Source: Posidonia oceanica (lineage: Eukaryota > Streptophyta > Magnoliopsida > Alismatales > Posidoniaceae). Taken from it: DNA of 64,000 nt. Where the stretch lies: positions 84,713,501 to 84,777,500 of the forward strand of contig JAZBRS010000057.1 of the NCBI GenBank assembly GCA_037176725.1, written 5' to 3'. The notes below the pieces were generated by a model. That model searched no databases. It was not told the DNA's origin and saw nothing but the letters and a program-made list of their open reading frames with translations. Shown here in pieces: positions 49,497 through 60,885 of this stretch. A program made the position numbers and the translations under genes. The number at the start of each line of letters is the position of its first letter. The stretch's first letter is position 1.

Positions 49497-49506
49497 TGGC
49501 GACTCT
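49497..49506 (+). promoter_or_regulatory. PBS-like motif inside U5 of E6
   Basis: TGGCGACTCT is the same ten bases as the start of the primer site 125 bp downstream. The E3, E4 and E5 LTRs hold TGGCGACTCC at the matching place. Confidence 0.6.
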
Positions 49507-49621
49507 GATTTGTCTTATCTTTCTCTTTTCTCCTCGATTTTAAGCGTTTTCGAGTCGAGCCTCTTCCTCGGATCCAATCGCCGCTAAATAGCGAGCCTGA
49601 TTCCGATCGGGATCGCTATAG

Positions 49622-49639
49622 TGGCGACTCTACTGGGGA
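49622..49639 (+). promoter_or_regulatory. Primer binding site of E6
   Basis: TGGCGACTCTACTGGGGA begins two bases after the LTR end. The leading TGG matches a tRNA CCA tail. Ogre-type elements are reported to use a tRNA-Arg primer; I could not check the match to a tRNA here. Confidence 0.8.
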
Positions 49640-50954
49640 TTTCTAGACTCTGGCTTTCGTTCCTGGCTTTTCGCTCGCCTGTTTTCGCAGTTTTGTCTAC
49701 CTTGTGTGCCTTCTTTGCCTGTTTTGCTCGCGTTTCTGTGCAAACTCCTAGCAAGTCGCTTCGTGGCTACTTTGCGTAGGTTTTGCACCTCTTTCGCCTT
49801 GGTTTGCGTTCTCTTTTTGCTTGGCTTTGCTTCTCTGCTTGTTTATTTACTTATTGTCTTGCTTATGCTCTTGTTTCCTTTATAGCTTACCTACTTTTAT
49901 TTTGCTTTGCCTCACTTGTTTACTATTGCTTTAATTATCGCACATTGCATGGCTACATACCTTGTCTGGCTACAATACATGCTTTTTGAATGTTGAATGC
50001 TTCTTTTACACCTTTGCTATGTAACTACGCACGCACATGCCTTGCATACATGCCTTTTGACTCGATGAATGTTTTTCTTCACCATTATGCTCACAAACAC
50101 CTGCACATGCCATGCACTTGCCTTTTGTTGTGTTGTATGATTGTCTGCCTGCCATGCTTGACTGATTTTCTTCCCTTTCGCACATGCCATGCCTAGGATA
50201 GTTGAGACTTGTCTGCTCCCCCCATGGTTAACTAAAAACCACAAGTAAAAAGAACTCCTAGGAGCAACTAGAGACTCTTAACAATCCTTCACTCCCTCTG
50301 ATTAATAAAATGTGCAAGATAAAAGACTTTAAGCATTTGCATAAGCATCATATAGGGCATGCATTCTTCTCATCTGAGTCCGCCTTTTAGTCTGCGAAGG
50401 ACGGTCCCGGCTTCTTGTTCCACCGCTTTGGGCGTGGCACGAGCCAGTCGGTCTGTCCCCCCCTCGTCCGGGGGTCGTGTCGGTGTTAGTAGAGGGTACC
50501 ACCTACGCTTTGGCTGGGTAGAGGCCACCAACGCACCACCCTGTCATTTCCTGAGCTTTGGGCCGGGAGTTAGACAGGGGACCTACTTTTTCTGACCTGA
50601 GTCGGTGACCCGTACACCCAGGGATACCCGGAGTAGACAACCTTACTAGGACACACTAGTTAGGTGAGGGGGGCATACTAGAAAGCATGCATATCATTCA
50701 TGCCATTTAACTAACTCATTTGCATTCATCTTATAGCTTCTAACCCTGATTTCCTTCTGTTGTGTCAGCGTGACCGGTAAAGCGAGTTTCCCTTTGCCAG
50801 AGCTCGAGTACCGACCCTCGTTGACACCCCTTGTGCGACTTCATTCGCGACCATTCCCCTTCCGAGCTATTCGCATTTGCGATGATCGCTCCTCTTAGGA
50901 CTCACCAGCTTGAACACTCGTCGCAGCCCTATTCTCACGCGATCTAGGTCAGCA
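49640..50954 (+). other. E6 5' leader
   Basis: This is an untranslated stretch of about 1.3 kb. The first half is T-rich with no motif I recognise. The part 50360-50700 is well kept between E6 and E5, and it includes a GC-rich hairpin (CCCCC...GGGGG at about 50456-50475) and the line gagtcggtgacccgtacacc near 50602-50621. It could hold packaging or dimer signals, but this is inference. Confidence 0.55.
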
Positions 50955-53880
50955 ATGGCCCAGTACGTTAGTGAGCCTCTTTTCACTCCTGTCACGGAGG
51001 GTGTTTCCATTCCGGTCCCTCCGGTTGCTCCTTCTATCCCCCTTGTTCCCCCTCCGACGCCAGGGTTTCCTCCCCTGACGTCTCTAGGTTCTCAATACGT
51101 CCCGGGACAGTGGCAAGCATCTCTTCCTCCGGATCCGGTCGCCGAATCCATCTTGACGACCGTTACTCGCGTTTCGGAGACGCCACTGCCCCCTCCATCC
51201 TAGGGATACGTCGCTTTCGACATCCCTTCCACCGTCGCTGCGACCTTTGCTGTAGAATCCTTCCCTCCCGGACAGTCTGTGTCCGTGCCACTTGTTTCTC
51301 AGCCTTCGCCGGCACTGCACTTCAGCGTCCCCACTGGCGAGACGCCCGAGGCGCAGTACCAGCACCTGATGGAGCTTGCCTAGAAACTGCAGGGCATGGC
51401 TCTATCAGTTCGTCCTTCTTCTATTCCTGTCGTTCCTGAGGTCCCTCTAAGGCCAGTTCCTGCATTCCATGCATCGACCTCCACACCTCCGCCTCGTCCA
51501 TCGTCTCAACTACTCACGGTTCCGACGATGGGGGCCCGTTTACCGCCTCCTACCGCACAACACTTAGCACAGCATGCTCCACTTCCCCTTGGTGGTCAGT
51601 CTTTTGGACCGGCTGGAGCCCAGTACCTCACTGGCTCGCTGTCTGGCACCCCGCCTGTATAGCAACTGGTGCTCCGTCATCCTACCCTTATCACAGCACA
51701 GCATGGCATCTACTTTTCTCCTCTGCACCAGGTCCAGCATCCTGCATACACTCCTGCATACACAGTCCCCCAGCACGGATACGCCGGCCATCCCGTTGCT
51801 CCACCAGGCGACGCTATGGTAGATCCGGAGGAGCACTTAGGTGCGACCCATTCGACGTATGTGCTCGCTACCCCTGCTGATCCCTCTCCTACAGCAGCAA
51901 TCCCAGACCCCATCAATAACTGGATGGACGTCTTGGAGAAGGCACTACGACTAGTGCAGGGTACTGAGCACCAGACCTACCAATTCCGGGACCTCTGCTG
52001 CTTTCCAGAGGCGGTACTCCCTCCGAAGTTCAAGATCCCGAACTTCAAGAAGTATAATGGTAGGGGCTGCCCCGTAGCACACTTGAAGGCGTATTGCGGT
52101 GATCTCGCTTAGCTTCAGGCTGACGAGAGGTTGCTAATCCGCTTGTTCCAAAAGAGTTTGACCGGGCCGGCACTCAAGTGGTTCACATCGCTTGATATGT
52201 CAGCCATCAAGACTTGGAACGACCTCAGCCAGGCGTTCTTGGAACAATACTCCTTCAACCTCGATCTGGTCCCAAAGAGGGCGGACTTGATCGCAATCAA
52301 GCAGAATTCTGGCGAGCCGTTCGGGGAGTACGTCGGCCGCTGGCGCGCCCTTGCCTCTCAGGTTCGAGATAGACCCTCTGACGAGGAGTCCATCGAGATC
52401 GTTATCAAAGGGGCGCAGCCGTCTCTCGGAGCTCTGCTTAGCATCCAACCAGTCACTACTTTTGCGGCACTCATCAGAGCTGGAGCGCACGTGGAGAGTT
52501 CTTTGCGGAGTGGCAACTTCCCAGCTCTCTCTGCGTTCGCTAAGCAGGCAGTGATCAGCAGTAACAGTGCCAACAGCAGCGCCTCCAACAACAACAGCGG
52601 CAGTAGCAACAACCGTCCAAAGAGGAAGGATTCGCCGAAACCCGCTGTTGCATTCGTCGACTCCCCTGCTGTGCCTGTTCGCTTGCCATCCCAGCCTGCC
52701 CCAGCTCAGATGGTGTACGCTCCTGCACCTAGGAATCCACACACACCACACATCACTACCACCGCTAGACCGGTCTATCCTGCCGCACCGGTTCAGCAAG
52801 GCTCATACCAGAGGCAAAGAAGGCCACCCAATGAGAAGCGGAGATTCGCCCCACTGGTGGAACCGCTCACGGTCATCTTGCCAAAGGTTGCATTGCTCCT
52901 GAAGTTCCTGGAGGTTCGTCCGCCACCAAGTCCTCTGCCGCATTGGTTTAGGCCGGACCTCTTCTGCAATTTCCATCGAAGCGCCGGGCATTCGACGGAC
53001 AATTGCTTCTCCCTGCGGAACGCTATTTAGGACTTGATCGAATCGGGAACGATTGTGATCGACACACACGAGGCATCCACTCAAGCACACACTCATGCAT
53101 CTGCACACTCAGTTGTTCCCCCTCATTCTGGCATCACCCGCCAACCCTTACCGGAGCACTCTTATCCGGGAGGGGCGGGAACCTCAGGCATCCACTCTGT
53201 CTTTCCTTCTGGGCCTGCTACCTCTGTGGTAGACCCTTCTGATCTCATCTCTGACATCTCTGAGCCTTTCCCAGTCAGTCTCTATCTTGCGGCAGTTGCC
53301 GGCTCCGAGTCGGGAATTCACTTGATCCGACCGCGTGCCAGGCCGGAGCGCCCTCTCGCGCCTCCCACCGTGCTTCCCCAGGCTCAATCCCCTGTGCACC
53401 TTCTAGCTAGGGCCCGGCCTAGTTCCCCCATTCACCTCTTAGGGCGACCTCAGCTACACCTTCTAGGCAGACCTCAACCTGCCCCAGCCTTCCCACCCCG
53501 ACAACCATGCCCTCTAGAGAGACCTCAGTACCCCATAGGTCCTCCTGTAACCTCTCCTGTGCTCGCAGCACGTGCTCCAGTCGTCATTGATTTGACCCTG
53601 GACACCCATCGCGTCCCTTACAGCTACGCCACAGAGATGTGCACGGAAGTAACGCGATCGGGGAGGGTTTACAGGCCCCCAACACCAGCAATTAGGCCAA
53701 CTCACCCTAGACCTGTTATGCCCCCACCCTCTAGCCAACCCATAGTAGGTCCAACTCCAGACTGACTTGTAGCTAGCCAAATCCCTATCCAGCCTGTAGT
53801 AACCCAGCTTTCTGCCACTACCCCCTTAGAGCCTGCCAGAACTACCCCTCCCCTTGCCAAAAAGAGCCAACCCAAGGTAG
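50955..53880 (+). pseudogene. E6 gag
   Basis: The ATG at 50955 (MAQYVSEPLF) is the first in the frame that runs through all of gag-pol. The N-terminal part is rich in Pro, Ala and Ser. The gag core lies at 52131-52420 (LIRLFQKSLTGPALKWFTSL; FGEYVGRWRALASQVRD). The zinc motif CNFHRSAGHSTDNC is at 52965-53006. A Pro-rich tail leads to protease. In-frame stops are TAG at 51201, 51381, 51660, 52110 and 53028 and TGA at 53763. For 51381, 51660, 52110 and 53028, E5 has Gln at the same place, so CAG to TAG is likely. No frameshift is present. Gag builds the particle and binds RNA. Confidence 0.85.
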
Positions 53881-54690
53881 ACTTGACCTCCCAGCTTAAG
53901 AAGGTCAAAGCCGACATTTCTATCTGGGACTTGATCCACACCTCTGCCGAACACCGCGAGGCTTTTCTTCGTGTGTTCCAGGCTGCCCGTGTGTCCCAGT
54001 CCATTGAGCCTTCAGCCTTGGAGAGCATGGTTGGGTTGATTGCGGAGCCCCAGGTCATCTCTTTTACGAGTGATGAGCTGCCTCCGGCGGGGATTAATCA
54101 CAACCAGCCCCTATTCGTCACGGTGCAGTTCAAAAACTTTCGCATTCCACTAACACTGGTTGATAATGGGTCAGGCCTTAACGTCTGCCCCTTGCGTACT
54201 GCAACCAAGCTCGGATTCAAAGCCAAGGACATCACGCCAGCCGTGAAGGGAATGACAGCCTTTGACAACACTCACCATGACGCTCTAGGGGTCCTGATTA
54301 TTCCTCTTGCTATTGGCCCGGTTGTCTTCGACGTAGAGTTCTATGTCGTCGACTTGCAGCCGAACTTCAATCTTCTGCTTGGGCGCCCTTGGCTCCACAA
54401 GCATCAGGTCCTTCCTTCGACCCTCCATCGAATGATAAAGTACCGTCGCGGCGACGATGTCATTGTCGTCATGGCGGAGAACTTTGAGAAGGAGCGGATC
54501 GAAGCAGTCTCCCCCGTGTCTTCGCAATCTATCCCTTTTGACCCCGAGACTTCTGAAGCCCTATATCGCGTTAATCGGTGTGAGCCGGTTAACTTCATTC
54601 CTGATCTTGAACGTGTCAACTCCTTGACCGTTCACAGCAACCCCTTTCGAATGGTCGAGAATGTATGTCACAGGTGGGGTTACATAAAGG
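53881..54690 (+). pseudogene. E6 protease
   Basis: In the same frame as gag, IPLTLVDNGSGLNVCPLRTA has the catalytic Asp at 54162-54164. VDLQPNFNLLLGRPWLHKHQ (about 54348-54408) gives the flap-end motif GRPWL typical of this retropepsin group. A conserved region (TLHRMIKYRRGDDVIVVM; NPFRMVENVCHRWGYIKG) follows. The domain has no internal stop, but the gag stops before it would prevent its translation. It would mature the polyprotein. Confidence 0.85.
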
Positions 54691-56200
54691 GTACGCCGCT
54701 CGGGCGTCACGGCCAAGGGATCGCAGAGCCGATCGTAGCAGTGGAGCGAAGGAAATCTGAAGGCCTCGGCTACGAGCCCAAGACCAACGAAGATCACTGC
54801 TCTCAGCTCAACAATCCAGAATCAGCCATTCCCAGAGACCTCACTAACTTTACCAGTGCAGGAACCCTAGGATCGACCGACGATCAAGACACGGTACCGA
54901 CAGAGGATTGGGTGTGTGTTGAGGACTACTACTCGGATGAGGAGCAGTCTGGCACAACAGAGGCAGTCCCAACCGGCACAGCAGAAACAGTGATCAGAGC
55001 AGAGGCCACATAGTCAATCTATTCAGCTCTTCCTCTGGCAGAAACAGCAGGCAGCTCAACAGGCCCTGTGGCAGAACTGGCAAGTTCCCACTCTTTTGCA
55101 GCCACATCAGCTTCCCAAGTACAGACAGCAGCAGTGCAGGAGTTAGAGACACTCCTTCTGGCAGAATCAAGCATGCTACCAGCGGTCACAGCAACATCAG
55201 TGCCACAGTCCCTATCTCTGGAGGGGCAGTTAATCAATACAGTCAACAGCGCGGCTCAGCCCGCTCCAGCATCCACACCTCCAGGAATGCAGCAGGCGCA
55301 GTCCGCTTCGCATCCTCCTGGCAACCAGCAGCAGCTCTCATGGCAAGACCTCATGGCGTCAGAGGCTGCACTCTCTCAGTTACGGCCCGATACAAAAGGC
55401 CAACTGAGCACTACACTCTCCGGGCCCTTGAGCCCTCTGAAGAGCACCCCTGCTTACTCTCCAACAGTGACCCTGGCAGCATATCCATCTATGGCACCGC
55501 TGACTTGTCTATTTGGGTCTTCTACATCAGAGTTGCCGCCATCGGACGCGCTCGTGAACCAGATCATACAGATTCCCAGGGCAGCAATCCGTCTTGCAGC
55601 CGGGCCAGTGCCGCAGGCCCCCGGCGCCTACTACGTCGACTCCCCCTCGGACGAGGAAGAAGGAGTGGCAATAGAAGCCCAGGTCGATTCTTGGATGTCT
55701 GACTTAGAGCTACTCTATCAAGAACAGATCAAGTCAATAGCAGAAGACCTGGCAGAGCATCAAGCCGCAGAAAGGAAAGGGAAAGCCGTGGTTACGGACC
55801 CTCCTCTGCAAGAAGACCATGCCTCTATCATGGTCCTGGAAGAAGCCTCAGCAGCGCCGGACTCCCCTAGACCAGATGAGCTCATCACTCTCCAATCAGA
55901 AGGCGGGTCTAGGTGGTTTGTGCAACACATGCCTCATTCGAGTAGCATAGCGAGCGGCAATGCCCAGATTAGCCGCCAGTCCGGCATACCCTCCCCAAGC
56001 ACACTGGAAGACCCGGAGGGGGAAGCATCAGCAGTGCAAGCAGCAGCAGTAACAGAGCAGAAAGCAGAATCAGTAACAGAACTGTCAGCAGCCTCAGCAA
56101 CAGAACAGTCGGCAGCATCAACAGCAGAGTCAGCAATGCCCTCAGCAGAATCAGCAGAGCACTCAGTAGAATTAGTTAGGCCAAGGCAAACAGCAGAAGG
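54691..56200 (+). pseudogene. E6 linker between protease and RT, Ser/Ala/Glu/Gln-rich
   Basis: About 500 residues in the gag-pol frame with low complexity. Conserved islands are WVCVEDYYSDEE (about 54909-54945), YYVDSPSDEEEG (about 55629-55665) and RPDELITLQSEGGSRWFVQH (about 55872-55930). The last third (56030-56190) is a run of TEQSA/AESA-type repeats where E5 has a His-rich repeat. A TAG at 55011 interrupts it. Function is unknown; such spacers are long in Tat elements. Confidence 0.7.
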
Positions 56201-57530
56201 AGTTGCTGGGACGGAGGTCGCGCACCGAGGCTACAAGAACACTCGAGTAAGCGTGACCATCCTGAAGCGTCACCAGGGCCAAGCAGCGGAACACATGCAC
56301 TCTTTCGACATCACAAGCCCTTCTTCTAAGAAAGAGATCCTCTCGGAACTTATTGCTTATGGAGAAGAGGATGATACGGGCATGGATGAGACTGATGAAT
56401 CATTGCCCGAGTTCCGGCCCTATGACGACGACCCAGAAGGCCCCAACCTCCATGTTGAAGAAGAAACGGAGGTTGTCAACATCGGCACAGCTGAGGAAGT
56501 CAGAGAAGTTCGTATCAGTGCCCAGCTGTCCTCCCAGGCTCGAGCAGAGTTCATCGCATTCCTGAAAGAATATGTGGATGTCTTCGCCTGGAGTTAAGAG
56601 GATATGGTCGGCCTTGACATAGAAGTAGTGGTGCACAATCTGCCCTTAAACCCAGATGCCAAGCCAGTGAAGCAGAAACTAAGAAGATGGCGACCACAAT
56701 GGCTGCTCATGATCAAGGAAGAGATAATGAAGCAGCTCAGAGTCAACTTTCTGAAGGTCGTTCTTTATCCTGAGTGGCTGGCAAACATTGTACCTGTGCC
56801 CAAGAAAGATGGCCGAATCCGGATCTGCATCGACTATAGGGACCTGAACAAGGCGAGTCCCAAGGACGACTTTCCATTGCCTCACATTGATGTCCTAGTC
56901 GACAATACAGCGGGCCACAAGATGCTCTCCTTCATGGACAGCTTTTCTAGATACAATCAGATCAAAATGGCAGAAGAAGACATGGAAAAGACTTCATTCA
57001 TCACCCCTTGGGGAGTCTTCTGCTACCAAGTCATGCCGTTCGGCCTGAAGAATGCTGGTGCGACCTATCAGAGGGCCATGACTGCGCTATTCCACGACCT
57101 CATGCACCAAGAAGTAAAGGTCTATGTAGACGACATGATTGCTAAAACCAAAGAGCCTGAAGATCATCTTACCTGTCTCAAAAAGCTCTTTGACCGTCTA
57201 CGGAAGTACAAGCTGCGCCTGAATTCCAAGAAGTGCGTATTCGGGGTGTCTTCTGGCAAATTGCTCAGCTACATTGTTAGCCAAAGGGGGATTGAGGTGG
57301 ACCCATTGAAAGCACAAGCCATCGTGGACATGCCACCCCCCAAGACTGAAAAAGAAGTCAGAAGTCTGCTTAGGCGTTTACAATATATTAGCCGCTTCAT
57401 TGCACAGCTTACGCCCATCTGCGAGCCCATATTCAAGCTCTTGAAGAAAAATGCGCAGATTCACTGGAGCGAGGAGTGTCAGGCTGCATTTGCCAAGATC
57501 AAGCAGCTGCTGATCAAGCCTCCTGTCCTA
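56201..57530 (+). pseudogene. E6 reverse transcriptase
   Basis: The conserved lead-in (RGYKNTRVSVTILKRHQGQA to DVFAWS) ends at a TAA at 56595 where E5 has Tyr. After it, an open frame of 1048 codons begins (56604-59750). RT motifs are CIDYRDLNKASPKDDFPLPH, FMDSFSRYNQIKM, TPWGVFCYQVMPFGLKNAGA and YVDD at 57123-57134. The FMDSFSRYNQ box has Ser and Arg where E2 has FMDGFSGYNQ, so activity may be reduced. It is a Ty3/gypsy RT of the Tat group that copies the element RNA. Confidence 0.9.
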
Positions 57531-58440
57531 GTCCCGCCTACACCAGGGAGACCTTTGCTTCTCTACCTTTCTACCACGCAACATTCCATGGGCGCCGTCT
57601 TGGGCCAACATGACGAATCTAGTAGAAGGGAGCGCGCCATCTATTACCTGAGCAAGAAGTTTAATGAATGCGAAGCTAGGTACAGTACACTAGAGAAGAC
57701 CTGTTTGTCCCTTGTCTGGGCTGCACAGAAACTAAGACACTACATGATGGCATACCCAGTACAGCTCTTATGCCGGCATGATCCTATCAAGTTCCTTTTC
57801 CAAAAGCCGGCCATGGTGGGCAGATGTGCTAAGTGGCAGGTGTTATTGTCTCAGTACGACATCACTTTTGTCACACAGAAATCCATGAAGGGTCAGGCCA
57901 TGGCAGACCATCTTGCTGACCTTCCTCTGCCTGAATACCAACCCCTCCAGACACAGTTCCCTGATGAAGATATTCTCTTTGCAATGGAGGACTCTGAGCA
58001 GAAAGATCCTGAGAAACAAGAGGAATGGCGGCTCTACTTTGATGGTGCAGTCAACAAAAAGGGCCGAGGCGTAGGCGCAGTGCTGACCACGCCCCTGGGA
58101 CAGATGATTCCCTTCGCGAGGAAGCTGACTTTCGCATGCACAAACAATGAAGCGGAGTATGAAGCATGCATCCTAGGGTTGAAAGTCGCCCTCGAGCATG
58201 AAGCGCAGAAGCTGCATGTGCACGGTGATGCCATGCTGGTAATTTCTCAAGTGAACGGCGACTGGAGGACAAAAGATCCCAAGCTTGTGCCGTATCACGA
58301 ACACTTGCTGAGGCTGATGGAAGAATTTGAGAGCATCTGCTTCACATACATGAACAGAGCCAAGAACGCGTACGCAGACGCATTGGCAACTTTGGCATCC
58401 TGGCTCACTATATCTGAAGACGGTGCAGTGGATGTATCCG
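57531..58440 (+). pseudogene. E6 RNase H domains (gypsy-type plus acquired)
   Basis: The gypsy-type RNase H follows RT (RPLLLYLSTTQHSMGAVLGQ; YLSKKFNECEARYSTLEKTC; KFLFQKPAMVGRCAKWQVLL). The second domain starts at 58020: LYFDGAVNKKGRG with Asp at 58041-58043, NNEAEYEACILG, HVHGDAMLVISQ and NAYADALATLAS, giving a D-E-D-D set. The second RNase H is a known acquisition of plant Tat elements. There is no stop in this part. Confidence 0.85.
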
Positions 58441-59750
58441 TTACTCGCATTGAGCAGCCTGCATATTGCCTGAACATAGAAGAGGCGAATCCAGCAGAGG
58501 AGCAGCCCTGGTATCGAGATATAAAATCTTTCCTAGAGTCTGGCAGCTTTCCTCCCGATACCGCAACAGCAGACAAGAGAACCTTGGCGCGTCTGGCGTC
58601 AAAGTATGTGTTGGGGGCTGGGCAGCTGTACAGAAGGTCATACAATCAGATGCTACTACGCTGCCTGGACAAATCAGAGGCTGACACGCTGATGCTCCAA
58701 GTGCATGCGGGGACCTATGGCCCGCACATGAACGGCGTCCTCCTGGCCAAGAAGATCATGCTCCAGGGATATTTCTGGCAGACCATGGAAGCCGACTGCT
58801 GCCAGTTCGTGCGTAGATGCCACAACTGTCAGATTCATGGTAACTTCATCAAGGCCCCTCCACATCAGCTGCACAACATGTCCTCGCCATGGCCTTTCTC
58901 CACCTGGGGGATCGATGTCATTGGCGCCATCCACCTTGCTGCTTCAAATGGTCATCGTTACATTCTGGTAGCGATCGATTACTTTACCAAGTGGGTGGAA
59001 GCAGCCTCTTACAGAATAGTCACCGCTGTGGCAACAGAAAGATTTATCAAGAACAATATCATTGCCCGATATGGGGTCCCGCACTCAGTCATCTCTGATA
59101 ATGGCACAAGCTTCATTGCCAAAAGGATCGAGGAATTCCTGCAGAGTCTCAAGATCAAGCATCATCGATCCTCGCCGTATCGGCCACAGATGAACGGAGC
59201 CGTGGAGTCTGCAAACAAGAACATTGTCAAGATTCTGAAGAAAATGGCAGAAACCCACAAGGATTGGCACGACAAGCTCCCGTACGCACTCTGGGCGTAC
59301 AGGACATCAATCCGGACCTCTACAGGAGCCACCCCGTACTCTCTGGTGTACGGAATGGAAGCGGTGTTACCTGTTGAAGTAGAGATCCCCTCTCTGCGGA
59401 TCCTACGAGAAACTGAGTTGGAAGAGGCAGAATGGGTCGAAGACCGCTGCATCCAACTGAACTTAATTGATGAGCGCCGACTGCAAGCCATGCACAACGC
59501 TCACTGCTATCAGAAGCGGATGGCCAGAGCATTCCTGAAGAAGGTCCAGCCTAGAAACTTTCAGCCAGGGGACCTTGTCTTGCGCGCCATTCATTTGCCT
59601 GATGGTCGAGGGAAATTCCGACCCAATTGGCGTGGTCCCCTCGTGGTCAAGCAGATCTTTTCGGGAGGTGCTGCAACTCTTGAGGATATGGACCGGGTCG
59701 AGCAGTCTGAGCCTGTCAACCTCTGCTATCTAAAGAAGTACTATCAGTAG
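58441..59750 (+). pseudogene. E6 integrase
   Basis: The HHCC zinc region is VHAGTYGPHMNG and FVRRCHNCQIHG. The catalytic residues are Asp at 58914-58916 (GIDVIGAI), Asp at 59097-59099 (ISDNGTSF) and Glu at 59205-59207 (NGAVESANKN), giving exact DD35E spacing. The C-terminal module (PGDLVLRAIHLPDGRGKF, PNWRGPLVV) resembles the GPY/F domain, with no chromodomain. It ends at the stop at 59748-59750. The domain itself is uninterrupted, and together with RT and RNase H forms a 1048-codon frame, though upstream stops would block its translation from the gag start. Confidence 0.9.
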
Positions 59751-60274
59751 CCGAAAGTGGCCCCGTTGCAGATGCCCTTCTCCCACTTGCACTTGCATTC
59801 TCGCCTCCTGCCACATCTTTTCAAATCATCATCGTCATCCTTTCAACTCTTGCATTCTCTCTCTCCAAAATCATCATCGTCATCCTCTCAAGCATTGTAT
59901 CTTTTGCCCGGTGATGAAAACCGGAAGTGCTTGCCTGCTCTGGAAAGAGTCACCCTACCTCACCTGGCACTACTCAAATGTCTTAGCTAGTGGGGGAGCC
60001 ACCACCAACAAGGACAGGCGAACCGCCTAATCTCGCAAGGACATACACCTCTGAGGGAGAAAAAATGTTAGGATGTGAGTCTGGAAAAAGCGAGAGTAAA
60101 CACCTAGGTTTGGGCACATCCAAGGAACAGAAGACGAAGACAGAGGCCGGCCCTAGAGATAGGGGTGTGCAGTCTAACCCTGCTCCTTCTACCCATCACA
60201 CAGCAGACCCAAAACCTAAATTCATTACATTTCAAACACCCTCCTTTTGCCACCAAAATGGGGATAGCAAAAGC

Positions 60275-60415
60275 CTGAAAAAAAAAGAGAGAAAAGCAAA
60301 ACAACAAGCAAAAAAAAAAAAAAGAAAGAGAAAAGAGATAGAACAAAAACCAAAAAAAAAAGGGGAAAAAAGCAAGCAAAGCAAAAAACAAAAAAAGAAG
60401 AAAAAAGGCAAAATG
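60275..60415 (+). repeat. A-rich tract in the E6 spacer
   Basis: This is nearly pure A with some G and scattered C, in the gaaaaaaaaagagagaaaagc style. E5 has the counterpart at 33280-33400 (T-rich on the plus strand). Confidence 0.7.
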
Positions 60416-60776
60416 TAGCCCGAAAAACACAGGCACCATTATCCCCCATGCTTCACTAGAGATCCCCAGCATGTCGAGCTTAAAAGAATCTACCACATCC
60501 CTTCAAGAGCGAACACTCACCCTTCTCCTGGCTAGGGGCAGAGAAAGACTGCATACATATGAGGGAGAAATCAATCAAAAAAGAGAGCTGAAAGAATAGG
60601 TGTAGGTCTTGAGAGTTTGGCCAAATGCCCTGTCCTCATCACACCACCACCTGTACAATGCCAACACCTGTTCCGGAGCGCCACCAGCAAGCCAAGAGTC
60701 TAGGTAGGGCCCAGTGAGTCAGGGACCACTCCCTTCCTTTGCAGCGGGCACCAAAGCACTCCCTATGCTGAGGGCA

Positions 60777-60885
60777 TCCAAGCATACTCACCCATCCAAG
60801 CATACTCACCCATCCAAGCATACTCATCTATCCAAGCATACTCATCTATTCAAGCATGCTCATTCATCCAAGCATACTACTCATC
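60777..60885 (+). repeat. 17-bp minisatellite in the E6 spacer
   Basis: About six copies of atccaagcatactcacc or near variants are seen. I see no equivalent in E5. Confidence 0.85.

Larger units (their letters stand above)
43767..49620 (+). mobile_element. 5' LTR of element E6 (5854 bp)
   Basis: It starts TGTTGACACCCCAT at 43767, a typical Tat/Ogre LTR start, and ends at CTATA (from CTACA) at 49616-49620, directly before the primer binding site. It contains a very A-rich stretch (44460-45230), a pyrimidine-rich stretch with a TATA-like site (45300-45800), a GC-rich middle (46400-47050), a T-rich part with repeated 'gcatttaggtcc/ttgcatttt' words (47050-48100), a minisatellite (48800-48970) and the conserved block at 49254-49325. 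One palindrome-like module (atggacgctgg...gtccatggacgccgg) lies at 47002-47047. Open frames inside are chance. Confidence 0.9.

Noticed and set aside
51201..51203. Programmed stop readthrough in E6 gag
   Set aside because: Stops are many, scattered, and not shared with E5, so they look like decay.
60104..60496. Phe-rich minus-strand frame like a membrane segment
   Set aside because: It is the reverse of the A-rich tract and has no counterpart start in E5.
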